Below are positions 9,502-17,317 of a stretch of DNA of 64,000 nt, in pieces (positions within the stretch are counted from its first letter, which is position 1; every line of letters starts with the position of its first letter). This DNA is from Paenibacillus hexagrammi (lineage in GTDB: Bacteria > Bacillota > Bacilli > Paenibacillales > NBRC-103111): positions 3,844,001 to 3,908,000 of the forward strand of contig NZ_CP090978.1 in NCBI RefSeq assembly GCF_021513275.1. The letters are read 5' to 3'. Below the pieces are notes generated by a model. That model saw only the letters and a program-made list of their open reading frames with translations. It was not told where the DNA came from and did no database searches. The position numbers and the translations under genes were made by a program.

Positions 9502-9628
9502 TTTGTAGTATATTAAATAGTATATGCTTTTGGTATAAATAGGCTTATACTCTCTTTAAGAGGATTGGCTATACAAAAGAACGAATAAAAAAGCAGAAAA
9601 CATAATAATGAAACGATGGTGAATCAAC

Positions 9629-10321
9629 ATGAACTTCTTAATTAATATTTTCTTTTCATTTATTGAGTTTCTAGCGGGCCTTTCCTTTGCGGATGTACTC
9701 TTCAGATTGCCAGTAGAGAAGAACAAGAGATTAAAACACGTGATTATATCTTTATTTCTCGCCTTAGAATCAGCATATTTTACAACTTATTGGCATAACG
9801 CACTAATAAACTTTATGTTCACTTTATTTTTGTGGATAATTTCGTTAGTAGTATTTTTTCAAATTTCGATCTGGTTTAGTATGTTAATTGGCATTGTTTC
9901 AGGCTTGTTGGGTGTTGGACTTGAATTGATTGGGTTTATGATAGGAAATTTAATTGAATCAATAAATTTAAATAAAATCGATGACTTAACGAGGAACATA
10001 GTTCTATTTTCTGTTGCACTTGTTCTTTACTTAGTCTCTGTTTTGTTAAGCAGGAAAAAATTTGGATTTTTAATTCCTAATATTTACGCAAATCCTCCAT
10101 TAAACAAACTTTTTTTCATTGTTTCTTCGTGTATGATAACATCCCTATTAGTTACAGTCTTTGTTAATTATTTATACATTGGAAATATTGGAATTATTCA
10201 TTTAATTGGTACAGTATTATTATTAATATGTACATTTCTAGTTGTAACTTTCTCTTATAAATTAAATAAGAAACTTCTAAAAGATAAATATAATAGAAAC
10301 GGGAATTCGACATGGATTTAA
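9629..10321 (+). CDS. AgrC-like polytopic membrane protein without a kinase domain
   Basis: This 230-residue protein is almost entirely hydrophobic, with six or seven predicted membrane helices and a basic C-terminus (YKLNKKLLKDKYNRN). It looks like the N-terminal sensor region of AgrC-type peptide receptors, but it stops before any histidine kinase domain and no kinase ORF follows. A GGTGA site precedes the ATG. Its last 10 bases overlap the ATG of agrB, so the two are translationally coupled. I do not recognise a named family; peptide receptor, immunity protein and transport partner for the peptide are all possible. Its codons are strongly AT-biased, as in its neighbours. Confidence 0.6.
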   Translation: MNFLINIFFSFIEFLAGLSFADVLFRLPVEKNKRLKHVIISLFLALESAYFTTYWHNALINFMFTLFLWIISLVVFFQISIWFSMLIGIVSGLLGVGLELIGFMIGNLIESINLNKIDDLTRNIVLFSVALVLYLVSVLLSRKKFGFLIPNIYANPPLNKLFFIVSSCMITSLLVTVFVNYLYIGNIGIIHLIGTVLLLICTFLVVTFSYKLNKKLLKDKYNRNGNSTWI

Positions 10322-10870
10322 TTGATAGATATATAGCAAGCATTGCTGATTATTCTGTTAATAATAATCCGAAATCTCCATCTCGAGAGGTTATCGTTTT
10401 TGTTTTTAAAGTTTTGGCAAAATATTTCCGTTAGCTTCGCTACAACACTTATTATATCGATTTTTACAAATCACATAAAAGAAGCATTACTCGTTATACT
10501 TTGTACAATTCTTCTTAAAATGTTTATTGGCAGTTTACATTTTGAATCATCAAGTTTATGTATGATATATTCATCACTAGTTATGATAGGACTCACTCAT
10601 ATTAATATTGACAACTCTTATTTCAACTACTTTATTGGTTTCCTAGCAGCATTATCTATAATATTATATGCTCCAAAAAATGTTAGAGTTTTTTTCAAAT
10701 TCAAGAAAGAAAATTTCAAATATCTAAAATGGCTAGGTGTACTACTTATTCTCTTAAGTCTAGTCTTGGGAAATTCCACTATCATTCTTAGTTTTGCTTT
10801 TTATTCTATATCAATAAGTCCTTTATTCGAAAAATTATTCATACTCTTAGAAAGGAGGAAACAACCATGA
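10312..10870 (+). CDS. agrB: AgrB-like peptide-processing membrane protease, frameshifted
   Basis: AgrB cleaves and cyclises the AgrD precursor at the membrane. The ATG at 10312 overlaps the upstream gene and begins MDLIDRYIASIADYSV; removing one base in the T5 or A4 tracts near 10397-10426 joins this to the downstream frame and gives 185 residues, the usual AgrB length. After correction the catalytic pair falls at H76 (codon 10538) and C83 (codon 10559), in GSLHFESSSLC, which matches the H77/C84 spacing of staphylococcal AgrB. Multiple hydrophobic helices follow. The stop overlaps the agrD ATG (ATGA). The arginine usually found near this motif appears as K-M-F, a divergence worth noting. Confidence 0.78.
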
Positions 10871-11005
10871 AAAAAAATTACGTTAACTGCAATATCTATG
10901 ATTGTCGCAGCAGTAGCTATGATCATTCCATTGGCTGGTCCATTAAGTTGGTCTGCTAACTCCCCAGAAATCCCACAAGAACTAAAAGACAAATGGAATG
11001 TATAA
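10867..11005 (+). CDS. agrD: AgrD-like autoinducer peptide precursor, frameshifted in A8
   Basis: An excellent AGGAGG precedes this ATG. If the A8 run after it had seven bases, the product is a 45-residue peptide with the three-part AgrD layout: a short basic start (MKK) and hydrophobic helix (ITLTAISMIVAAVAMII), a small core (PLSWSANS), and an acidic recognition tail (PEIPQELKDKW). There is no cysteine in the core, so a ring would have to be a lactone through Ser, as in the cyclic lactone autoinducers of some staphylococci and paenibacilli. S-W-S-A-N is the most likely ring segment by position relative to EIPQEL, but this is inference. It overlaps agrB by four bases and is followed at once by a perfect terminator. 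Confidence 0.72.
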
Positions 11006-11016
11006 TTCCATGTCCA

Positions 11017-11058
11017 GCAAAAACGGACTATCTCTACATAGAGATAGTCCGTTTTTGC
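11017..11058 (+). terminator. Perfect 20-bp hairpin terminator of the agr-like operon
   Basis: GCAAAAACGGACTATCTCTA (11017-11036) is fully complementary to 11039-11058 with a two-base loop; the right arm carries T5. The symmetry means it can also stop transcription arriving from the right. Confidence 0.88.
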
Positions 11059-11077
11059 TTACTTTCGTTTTTACACA

Positions 11078-11268
11078 AAAAAAGAAACCCGCATATGCCG
11101 TCCGGTTTTGGTGTTTCAAACCCGCTCTCGCAGGTGGGTGTCCGCAAAAGCATATTAGAAGTCCCTTTTCGAGGGCATGTCAGCTATGCTTTGATTTAGG
11201 TCTCCCTAGAAACAGTCATTGGTTCAAAACAACTTAAAACCGAGACGAACATCGCAGGATTCTTTTGT
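11078..11268 (-). ncRNA. ssrS: Probable 6S RNA
   Basis: A strong minus-strand promoter (11276-11304) would start a transcript of about 190 bases that ends in GGGTTTC followed by T7. No ORF with a ribosome site fits. The 5-prime part contains CCTGCGATGTTCGTC, resembling the start of E. coli 6S RNA (GAGAUGUUCG), and the 3-prime part GGACGGCATATGCGGG can pair with it to make the closing stem. The internal AAGCATA/TATGCTT hairpin and the segment GCGGACACCCACC fit a long rod-shaped RNA. 6S RNA binds RNA polymerase holoenzyme and mimics an open promoter. Identification is by features and memory of the family, not by a covariance search. Confidence 0.68.
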
Positions 11269-11275
11269 AGTTCTT

Positions 11276-11304
11276 ATTATAGTGCTCTACAACATGTTTT
11301 TCAA
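11276..11304 (-). promoter_or_regulatory. Promoter of the 6S RNA candidate
   Basis: On the minus strand TTGAAA and TATAAT are separated by exactly 17 bases. This is one of the best promoter matches in the window. Confidence 0.8.
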
Positions 11305-11313
11305 CTGGTAGGT

Positions 11314-12153
11314 TTACACTTTATTGTTCTCATCATTGGATGAAGTATGCGTGTCCGACTCATGAGATTCTGACAAGCTAGGCTCCGATTCTGTGATGTC
11401 TTTATCGTTGTCATCTTCGTTCTGCTCTTGATTCATTTGAGCCTTCTCTTCAAGCTCCTGCTGTTTCATTTGAAGCTTCGTGAAGCTACGGTTAAACTGC
11501 CAGAAGGAGAACGTTGCGACAACGCTTCCCATGAAGAATACAACAAGGAAAAAATTCATCTTGGTTAAGCAGATGTAGACGATTACACCATTACAAAGTA
11601 TGGTGACGATCGAATTGATCGGACTGCCAATAGTGATCAGAATGGAGTTTTTGACTATCTGAAGCACCTTCATATGCAAATGAACCATGATGGAGAAGAA
11701 GTTAAACATGGCGATAGCAATAACTACTGAAAATGCGATAAACAGCACAGAAAGCATTTTCAGAGATCCGCCTTGCTTGGTGTAAAAGAAATAGTTCACG
11801 ACAATGATCGCGATAACAATAATGAATATGATTCCGCCAACCATACTCTGAACATAATTTTCTTTATAGCCGCGGAAAAATGTTTTCAGAAGCGGCACAT
11901 CTTCTTCCCCAGTCACCCATTTTCTTGCTACGGTGAACATCGCGGCCGTTGCAGGAAATAATGTAAACGGTGACAATATCGCTACAATAGGAAGTATGGA
12001 TAGAAATGCATCCGTAGTTTGACTTACCAAACCCATAAATCCGAAAAAGAAAACTGGAATCGAGCACACAATCCACAAAAGATTAATGACGGTTAACCGC
12101 ATAATCCATTCGGTAATTCTGTATAGCCCTCCCATGACTCCTCTAAACTCCAA
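11314..12153 (-). CDS. DUF624 (YesL-like) membrane protein
   Basis: This membrane protein of about 279 residues has the DUF624 signature near its start (MGGLYRITEWIMRL, then NLLWIVCSIPVFF) and five to six helices, followed by a long polar tail rich in Gln, Glu, Asp and Ser (residues about 225-279). An ATG at 12204 is in frame but has no ribosome site and lies on top of a TATAAT; TTG 12153 stands 8 bases after AGGAGG and gives the family-typical MEFRG start, so I chose it. YesL is encoded among polysaccharide-use genes in B. subtilis, but the context here gives no such hint. Confidence 0.82.
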   Translation of the reverse strand: MEFRGVMGGLYRITEWIMRLTVINLLWIVCSIPVFFFGFMGLVSQTTDAFLSILPIVAILSPFTLFPATAAMFTVARKWVTGEEDVPLLKTFFRGYKENYVQSMVGGIIFIIVIAIIVVNYFFYTKQGGSLKMLSVLFIAFSVVIAIAMFNFFSIMVHLHMKVLQIVKNSILITIGSPINSIVTILCNGVIVYICLTKMNFFLVVFFMGSVVATFSFWQFNRSFTKLQMKQQELEEKAQMNQEQNEDDNDKDITESEPSLSESHESDTHTSSNDENNKV

Positions 12154-12242
12154 AACTGGGCCCTCCTCAGCAGATGTAATGTTTCCATTATAACTTATTT
12201 TCATCTATATAGGTAGACGTTTGAAAGGATTGGAAACAGCGC

Positions 12243-12272
12243 AAAAAAGGCGAGGATCTTGTAATCCCCGCC
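12243..12272 (-). terminator. Terminator after cshA
   Basis: On the minus strand GGCGGGGAT pairs with ATCCTCGCC and is followed by TTTTTT. Confidence 0.8.
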
Positions 12273-12283
12273 CCTCTCATATA

Positions 12284-13891
12284 TTAGTTGTTCACCAAAG
12301 TCTCTTCGTTCTTGCGCGGAGCTCTGGAACGGTCACGGTTTCCGCTGTTATAATCTCGGTTGCGATTTGAAGAACTGCGTCCTTCTCCATCACGGTTGTA
12401 GCCGCCTTCTTTGGAACCGTAATCGCGTCCGTCTCTGCGAGGATATCTGGAGTTAGAGCCATAGCCTCCCCCGCCTTGACGATCGTTTCTACGGTCTCCT
12501 GAGCCGTAACCGCCTCCGCCTACACGGCGGCCTGAGCTGCGAACATCGAATTTTTTCTTTCTAGCGCGAATTGGCTCTTCCGGAGTAAGTTCGATTTCAA
12601 CTTCTTTCTTCTCGCCGGTCAGTAGCTTCATTGCAGCCGCAAGCAAGTTAACGGAATCATACTGCTCAAGCATTTGAATAGCCAAGCCTTTGAACTCGTT
12701 GTGGCTTTCATTTTGCATAATTTCCAAAATGCGTTCAGCTGTGACTTTTTGTTTACCTTCAATCGCATCCGCCAAGCTAGGTAGCGGCTTTTTGGAAATG
12801 CGGTGACGAGTCACTTTTTCGATAAAATGCAGGTGATCAATTTCTCTTGGGGTAACAAATGTCCAAGCTGTTCCTTCTTTACCAGCGCGTCCAGTACGAC
12901 CGATACGGTGTACGTAGCTTTCAGGGTCTTGAGGAAGGTCAAAGTTCACTACGTGAGTAACACCGGACACGTCCAATCCGCGTGCAGCCACGTCTGTAGC
13001 AACAAGAACATCAATGCTGCCGTCACGGAACTTTCTCATGACATTGTCACGTTGATTTTGGGACAAGTCGCCGTGCAAGCCTTCTGCCGCGTAACCTCTT
13101 TTTTGCAACGCTTCAGCAAGCTCATCGACTCTTCGCTTTGTTCTTCCGAAAATAATCGCAAGCTCAGGAGATTCCATATCCAGCAAACGGCTAAGGGCCT
13201 CAAACTTCTGTTTCTCATGAAGCTCAATATACGCCTGATCGATTAGCGGAGCGCTAATGCTTAGGAATAACGGAAACATGCTCAGGGTTGTTAAGGAATT
13301 GTTGCGCCAATTTTTGAATGTTAGCAGGCATAGTTGCGGAGAACAGCATCGTATGACGCTCGTCAGGAACTAGACTCAGGATGGATTGAATATCATCCAT
13401 GAAGCCCATATCCAGCATTTCATCCGCTTCATCAAGAATAACAGTTTTTACATCATCCAGTTTAATCGTTTTGCGGTTGATATGATCAAGCAAACGTCCT
13501 GGAGTTCCGATAATGATCTGCGGTTTCTTTTTAAGTGCACGAATTTGCTTAACGATATCCTGTCCGCCGTAAATTGGCAGTGAGCGAATTCCTTTGAAGC
13601 GTCCAAGCTTCTCGATCTCTTCCGCTACCTGAATCGCAAGCTCTCTTGTAGGACACATGATAAGTGCACTAATCCGGTCTTCTGTGATGTTGATTTTATT
13701 AACAAGCGGTATACCGAATGCTGCGGTTTTTCCGTACCGGTCTGTGCTTGACCGATTAAATCGCGGCCTTCCATAGCGAGCGGAATTGTTTTTTCTTGAA
13801 TCGGTGTAGATTCTTCAAAACCCATCTCCGTAATTGCGCGTAAAATTTTTGGTTCTAAACCAAACTCTTGAAATGTTTTCAATACATTCAA
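12284..13891 (-). CDS. cshA: DEAD-box ATP-dependent RNA helicase CshA, two frame breaks
   Basis: This is a cold-shock-type RNA helicase of about 535 residues that unwinds RNA in ribosome assembly and the degradosome. It lies in three frames. Break one (about 13735) is in motif I: GGTACGGAAAAACC reads GTGKTAAFG if one G is added. Break two (about 13263) lies between VSVIPK and [12 protein letters not shown] and needs one base removed or two added. All other motifs are intact: Q motif, [36 protein letters not shown]. The C-terminal 110 residues are Arg/Gly/Asn/Tyr-rich, as in CshA and other cold-shock helicases. The leader is about 145 bases. Confidence 0.92.
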
Positions 13892-14041
13892 TCTCCTTTT
13901 GTACAGGGCAGGCTAATGCCTTGTTTCTTTTTTACCCTTAAGTACGACTTCCTATCCGTGTCTATAGTTTTCTTAGCGGAATCCACTTCTCGATTTACAT
14001 CATCCATGATCCAACCGGCCGCCCTTAAGAATATCTCGAGT

Positions 14042-14047
14042 ATTATA
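14042..14047 (-). promoter_or_regulatory. Extended -10 element of the cshA promoter
   Basis: On the minus strand TGG TATAAT gives an extended -10 without a good -35. It implies a long untranslated leader, common in cold-inducible helicase genes. Confidence 0.5.
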
Positions 14048-14166
14048 CCACAATCTCATTACATATTTCCAGAGGCACTTCTTTGATTAGAACGAAACCA
14101 GCCGTACACCCTACACGTATAAGACAAATAGAGAAAACAATCGAAATATAAAGAGGAGCGTTTCAT

Positions 14167-14703
14167 ATGTCAATATTTAAACGTGTGAGCAATATAATCC
14201 GCAGTCAAAAGCAAGCACCAGCCTCTGCTGAACCGACCAATCCCTTAGAAGATTCGCGTGTCGGGGATATCGTTAATGTAGACCTTGAAGAGTATGTGAT
14301 TTCTGGAAAGGTTGTTTATTTTGACCGGGGATTTGCCCCCCACCGTTACGCATACTACTTGCAAAGCGGAACGAATATTCAATGTTTAATTGTAGAAAAA
14401 GGAAGAACGTTCGACTGCTTTATATGCAGTTTTGTGGAAGGCGCCTTAGACGATCCTAATGATGTTCCTTCCCGTTTAGAGCTTGATGGCGATACGGTTT
14501 TCGAATTAGAACATTACCGCAGTGATATGACACGCACAGAAGGTAATACAGATTTCCGCAGCGGTGACGATGTGATGTTTTGGCGATATTTCGGACCGGA
14601 TAAAAGGTTTTTCTTCCTGCAGTGGCAGGATGGTAAATTTGTAGCTATGGAAGGCGAGCGGACACCGGGTAATCAAATAAAATTTTTAAAATCGACGCTA
14701 TAA
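14167..14703 (+). CDS. DUF4178 family protein
   Basis: This is a soluble 178-residue protein. A basic N-terminus (MSIFKRVSNIIRSQKQ) leads into a domain with DUF4178 features, including VGDIVNVDLEEYVISGKVVY and later DVMFWRYFGPDKRFFFLQW. AGAGGAG precedes the ATG. A DUF4247 lipoprotein gene follows after 48 bases, a pairing seen in other Firmicutes and in actinobacterial clusters, so the two probably act together at the membrane. The function is not known. Confidence 0.75.
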   Translation: MSIFKRVSNIIRSQKQAPASAEPTNPLEDSRVGDIVNVDLEEYVISGKVVYFDRGFAPHRYAYYLQSGTNIQCLIVEKGRTFDCFICSFVEGALDDPNDVPSRLELDGDTVFELEHYRSDMTRTEGNTDFRSGDDVMFWRYFGPDKRFFFLQWQDGKFVAMEGERTPGNQIKFLKSTL

Positions 14704-14751
14704 ACGAGCTGTGGTATCATTAACCATGCACCGGAAGGAGGGATGCTATTC

Positions 14752-15462
14752 ATGAAAAAATGGTCTTTTTGGATTGCCATTGTACTTACCATTTCCCTTT
14801 TGACTGCATGCGGAGACGCCGGAAGCTATGTGAAGAACGAATACCCTCTGGTCAGTGTGGACGGCAAGGGAAGCAATTTGCAAAAGGTCTACGCAGTAGA
14901 AGGCAAGACAGTTCCAGCTGTTGCAGCAGAACTGGCAGCACAGGAGACACCGCAAGAGAAAAGCAAGGAATCCGATGACGAGATGTTCTTGCTCTATAAC
15001 GATAAGATTATCAATATTCAAAAGGATCCTCAGGCAAGTAATAATACACTTGTAGAAATCAATACGATTCAATATGCAAGAGAGCATTACGATTCCTCAT
15101 TCTTGCAAGGATATTTAACCGCGAGCCTCCTGCAATCCGTTTTTGGCGGAGGTTGGTTTAATAGCCATAGAGACTATGATTATCGGGGTTACACTCGAAC
15201 TCCAACCTACAGTGCAGGTGGTGGATCGACTGCCAAGCCTCCTGTCACGGATACGACAAGCGATAAAAAACCGACTACTTCTGACCGCACGGGGACGTTC
15301 AAAACCGGCACCGGTAACTCCAGTATGAATACAGGAACCGCTGGCAGCGGCAGCAGCTCAACGACAAGAAAAAACGATGGATCTACGCCGAACAAAGTAA
15401 CCAAACCTTCGGTTAGCAAACCCAGCACTACGAAACGAACAGGATCCTTTAAAAGAAGATAG
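14752..15462 (+). CDS. DUF4247 family lipoprotein
   Basis: This lipoprotein of about 236 residues has a type II signal peptide with the lipobox LLTAC (Cys about residue 19). The middle region (YAREHYDSSFLQGYLTASLL) matches DUF4247, and the last 80 residues are low-complexity Thr/Ser/Gly/Lys, probably a flexible extracytoplasmic tail. An ATG at 14743 abuts the AAGGAGGG site, so ATG 14752 was chosen. It is in the same operon as the DUF4178 gene. Confidence 0.78.
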   Translation: MKKWSFWIAIVLTISLLTACGDAGSYVKNEYPLVSVDGKGSNLQKVYAVEGKTVPAVAAELAAQETPQEKSKESDDEMFLLYNDKIINIQKDPQASNNTLVEINTIQYAREHYDSSFLQGYLTASLLQSVFGGGWFNSHRDYDYRGYTRTPTYSAGGGSTAKPPVTDTTSDKKPTTSDRTGTFKTGTGNSSMNTGTAGSGSSSTTRKNDGSTPNKVTKPSVSKPSTTKRTGSFKRR

Positions 15463-15469
15463 CCTCATT

Positions 15470-15520
15470 AAGAAAACAAGCAAATTCTTCAAGAAAGAAT
15501 AAGCTTGTTTTCTTTTTTTC
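15470..15520 (+). terminator. Terminator after the DUF4247 gene
   Basis: AAGAAAACAAGC pairs perfectly with GCTTGTTTTCTT, followed by TTTTTC. Confidence 0.85.
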
Positions 15521-15609
15521 ATTTATTGACCATAGTTAAAATAAAGTTTACACTTCATTTGTGCGAATGATACAGGCATGAACCCCATAGGATGTAGAGG
15601 TGGAGATTT

Positions 15610-16432
15610 TTGAAAAAAACGCTTGATATTCTTATCATTTTTGTCGGCGCGATTCTCATATCCGTCGGTTTTAACATGTTCCTCATTCCGCACCAGCTGC
15701 TCAGCGGAGGCGTCTCCGGTATCGCCATGCTGATCGGCTATTTTACCAAGTGGAATATCGCTCTGCTCTACCTGCTGCTCAATATGCCAATTATGATCTG
15801 GGGACTCCCTCTCTATTGGCAAACGATTCATTGTTTACAGCGTCATATCCGTCGTACTTACTTCTTGGCTTATGCAGGTGCTGCCCACGAGCTATGTCGC
15901 GCAAGCTCCTATCCTCGGTGCTGTATTCGGCGGCGTTCTAATTGGTATTGGCAGCGGTATTACGCTTAGGATCGGCGGCTCCACCGGCGGATTTGATATT
16001 GTGGGTTCCGTTCTAACCCGTAAATTTGATTTTCCACTTGGTACAATCCTCTCTGCACTGAACGGCGGCGTAATTCTATTATTAGGTTACTACAAGCAGG
16101 ATTGGGATCTTCCCCTCTACTCGATGCTTACGATCTACATCAGCGGTAAGGTCGTGGATGCCATCCACATCCGGCATGTGAAAGTGACAGCTTTTATCGT
16201 TACGATGCAAAAAGATGAATTACTAAAACGGCTGCTGCAATTGCCGCGCGGCGTAACGGTTATGAAAACAGAAGGTGCTTATACGAACAAGCAGCATGAC
16301 ATGTTGATGACTGTAACCACACGGTATGAGCTTGCAGAGTTAAAACGGATAATCAAAGCAATAGATCCGAAAGCATTCGTAAATGTAGTTGAAACGGTTG
16401 GTGTTATGGGCGAATTCCGCAAGCCTAAGTGA
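15610..16432 (+). CDS. YitT family membrane protein, frameshifted
   Basis: This is a YitT-type protein (DUF161 plus the C-terminal DUF2179 domain), about 273 residues after correction, of unknown transport or sensing role. The first frame covers four helices up to IMIWGL; the second carries GGVLIGIGSGITLRIGGSTGG and the cytoplasmic ferredoxin-like domain (VMKTEGAYTNKQHDMLMTV). The break is near 15803-15815, where reducing CCC to CC restores GLLSIGKRFIVYS. The TTG start at 15610 follows GGTGGAG. Confidence 0.88.
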
Positions 16433-16487
16433 GAGATTTTGAAACAACCGTGAAAACAGCCTCTTTCAGAAGCGTCTTTTGTTGTGC

Positions 16488-16493
16488 TATAAT
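16488..16493 (+). promoter_or_regulatory. Extended -10 element upstream of a 62-residue ORF
   Basis: TGC TATAAT makes an extended -10; the -35 region (TTCAGA) is weak. Confidence 0.4.
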
Positions 16494-16582
16494 AAGAATT
16501 GTAATTTCATATAGTTCTGGTTTGATCACAGTGGTTCAGGCGTAGGTCTTTTTCTAATCTTATGATTGGAAGGGTGATGCTT

Positions 16583-16771
16583 GTGGAGACAGTCAAGTTA
16601 TCCAGGATTGTGATGAAATTAACGCCGGAGTTGATTTCCTTTTTGACCAGCAGTGAGCTGGAATCCGAAATCGTACTGCGATATGGATTGGAAGCACTCG
16701 AAGCGGAAGACGTGATGGAAATTATTCAATTCAGCATCTCTGAGCACCACAAAGACGCCTTTTACCATTAA
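16583..16771 (+). CDS. Small protein of unknown function, 62 residues
   Basis: I do not recognise this protein. It is soluble, acidic and probably all-helical (KLSRIVMKLTPELISFLTSS, then IVLRYGLEALEAEDVMEII). A GTG start at 16583 stands 7 bases after AAGGGTG, better placed than the ATG at 16562. It has its own promoter-like element and a terminator whose loop contains the stop codon, so it is a single-gene unit. The good signals on both sides argue that it is real. Confidence 0.65.
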   Translation: METVKLSRIVMKLTPELISFLTSSELESEIVLRYGLEALEAEDVMEIIQFSISEHHKDAFYH

Positions 16772-16784
16772 GAGGCGTTTTTTT
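16755..16784 (+). terminator. Terminator overlapping the stop codon of the 62-residue ORF
   Basis: ACGCCT pairs with AGGCGT and is followed by T7. The TAA at 16769-16771 is in the loop. Confidence 0.75.
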
Positions 16785-16807
16785 CTGCAGACGGATTTGT
16801 TTGAGTT

Positions 16808-16837
16808 TTGTAATAAATAGGCTGTGTAGTTTATAAT
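16808..16837 (+). promoter_or_regulatory. Promoter of tatA
   Basis: TTGTAA and TATAAT are separated by 18 bases, 50 bases upstream of the start codon. Confidence 0.65.
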
Positions 16838-16887
16838 AAGATCGTGGTATGATGGTAGGAGAAGAAACGAAACTTGGAGGTGTTATC

Positions 16888-17115
16888 ATGGGTGCGTTAT
16901 CACCATGGCACATCATATTGATTGCGATTGTCGCGCTTCTCTTGTTTGGGCCCAACAAGCTGCCTGAGCTAGGACGCGGTTTTGGTAAAATGTTTAGAGA
17001 ATTCAAGGACGCTACGAACGGAAACAACGGCAACTCCTCAGACGAGCAGCTGCCACGTAAAGAAGTAAACCAAGCAGAAATCACCAATTCCGAAACAGGA
17101 CAAGTTCAAAAGTAA
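16888..17115 (+). CDS. tatA: Twin-arginine translocase subunit TatA
   Basis: This is a 75-residue TatA/E-type subunit, the pore-forming part of the pathway that exports folded proteins. It has one N-terminal membrane helix (HIILIAIVALLLF), the hinge GPNKLPELGRGFGK, an amphipathic helix (MFREFKDATN) and a polar tail. GGAGGTG precedes ATG 16888 by 6 bases; the in-frame ATG at 16849 does not have a site. No tatC adjoins it, so the partner must be elsewhere. Confidence 0.93.
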   Translation: MGALSPWHIILIAIVALLLFGPNKLPELGRGFGKMFREFKDATNGNNGNSSDEQLPRKEVNQAEITNSETGQVQK

Positions 17116-17122
17116 AGAAAAG

Positions 17123-17177
17123 ACACCCGGTTCTAAGTTGGCTTGCATAAGCCCTAAGAGTCCAGGGTGTTTTTTTG
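17123..17177 (+). terminator. Terminator after tatA
   Basis: ACACCCGG pairs with CC-AGGGTGT around an inner GGCTTGCATAAGCC hairpin, followed by T7. Confidence 0.8.
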
Positions 17178-17274
17178 TTCACGAAAAGCTTATCACGTCT
17201 TCCTTCCTGACAGTCATCTACGTGTTTCAACAATCCTCTACAATTTTCCTCTGTGCGGGAATTCTTGCTTGCCT

Positions 17275-17280
17275 TATAAT
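17275..17280 (+). promoter_or_regulatory. TATAAT element upstream of the DUF4015 gene
   Basis: A good -10 but no clear -35. Its position makes an ATG at 17297 too close to the predicted transcript start to carry a ribosome site, which supports the start at 17318. Confidence 0.4.
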
Positions 17281-17317
17281 ACTAATAGAATGATAGATGG
17301 GAGAGGAATTATTCATC

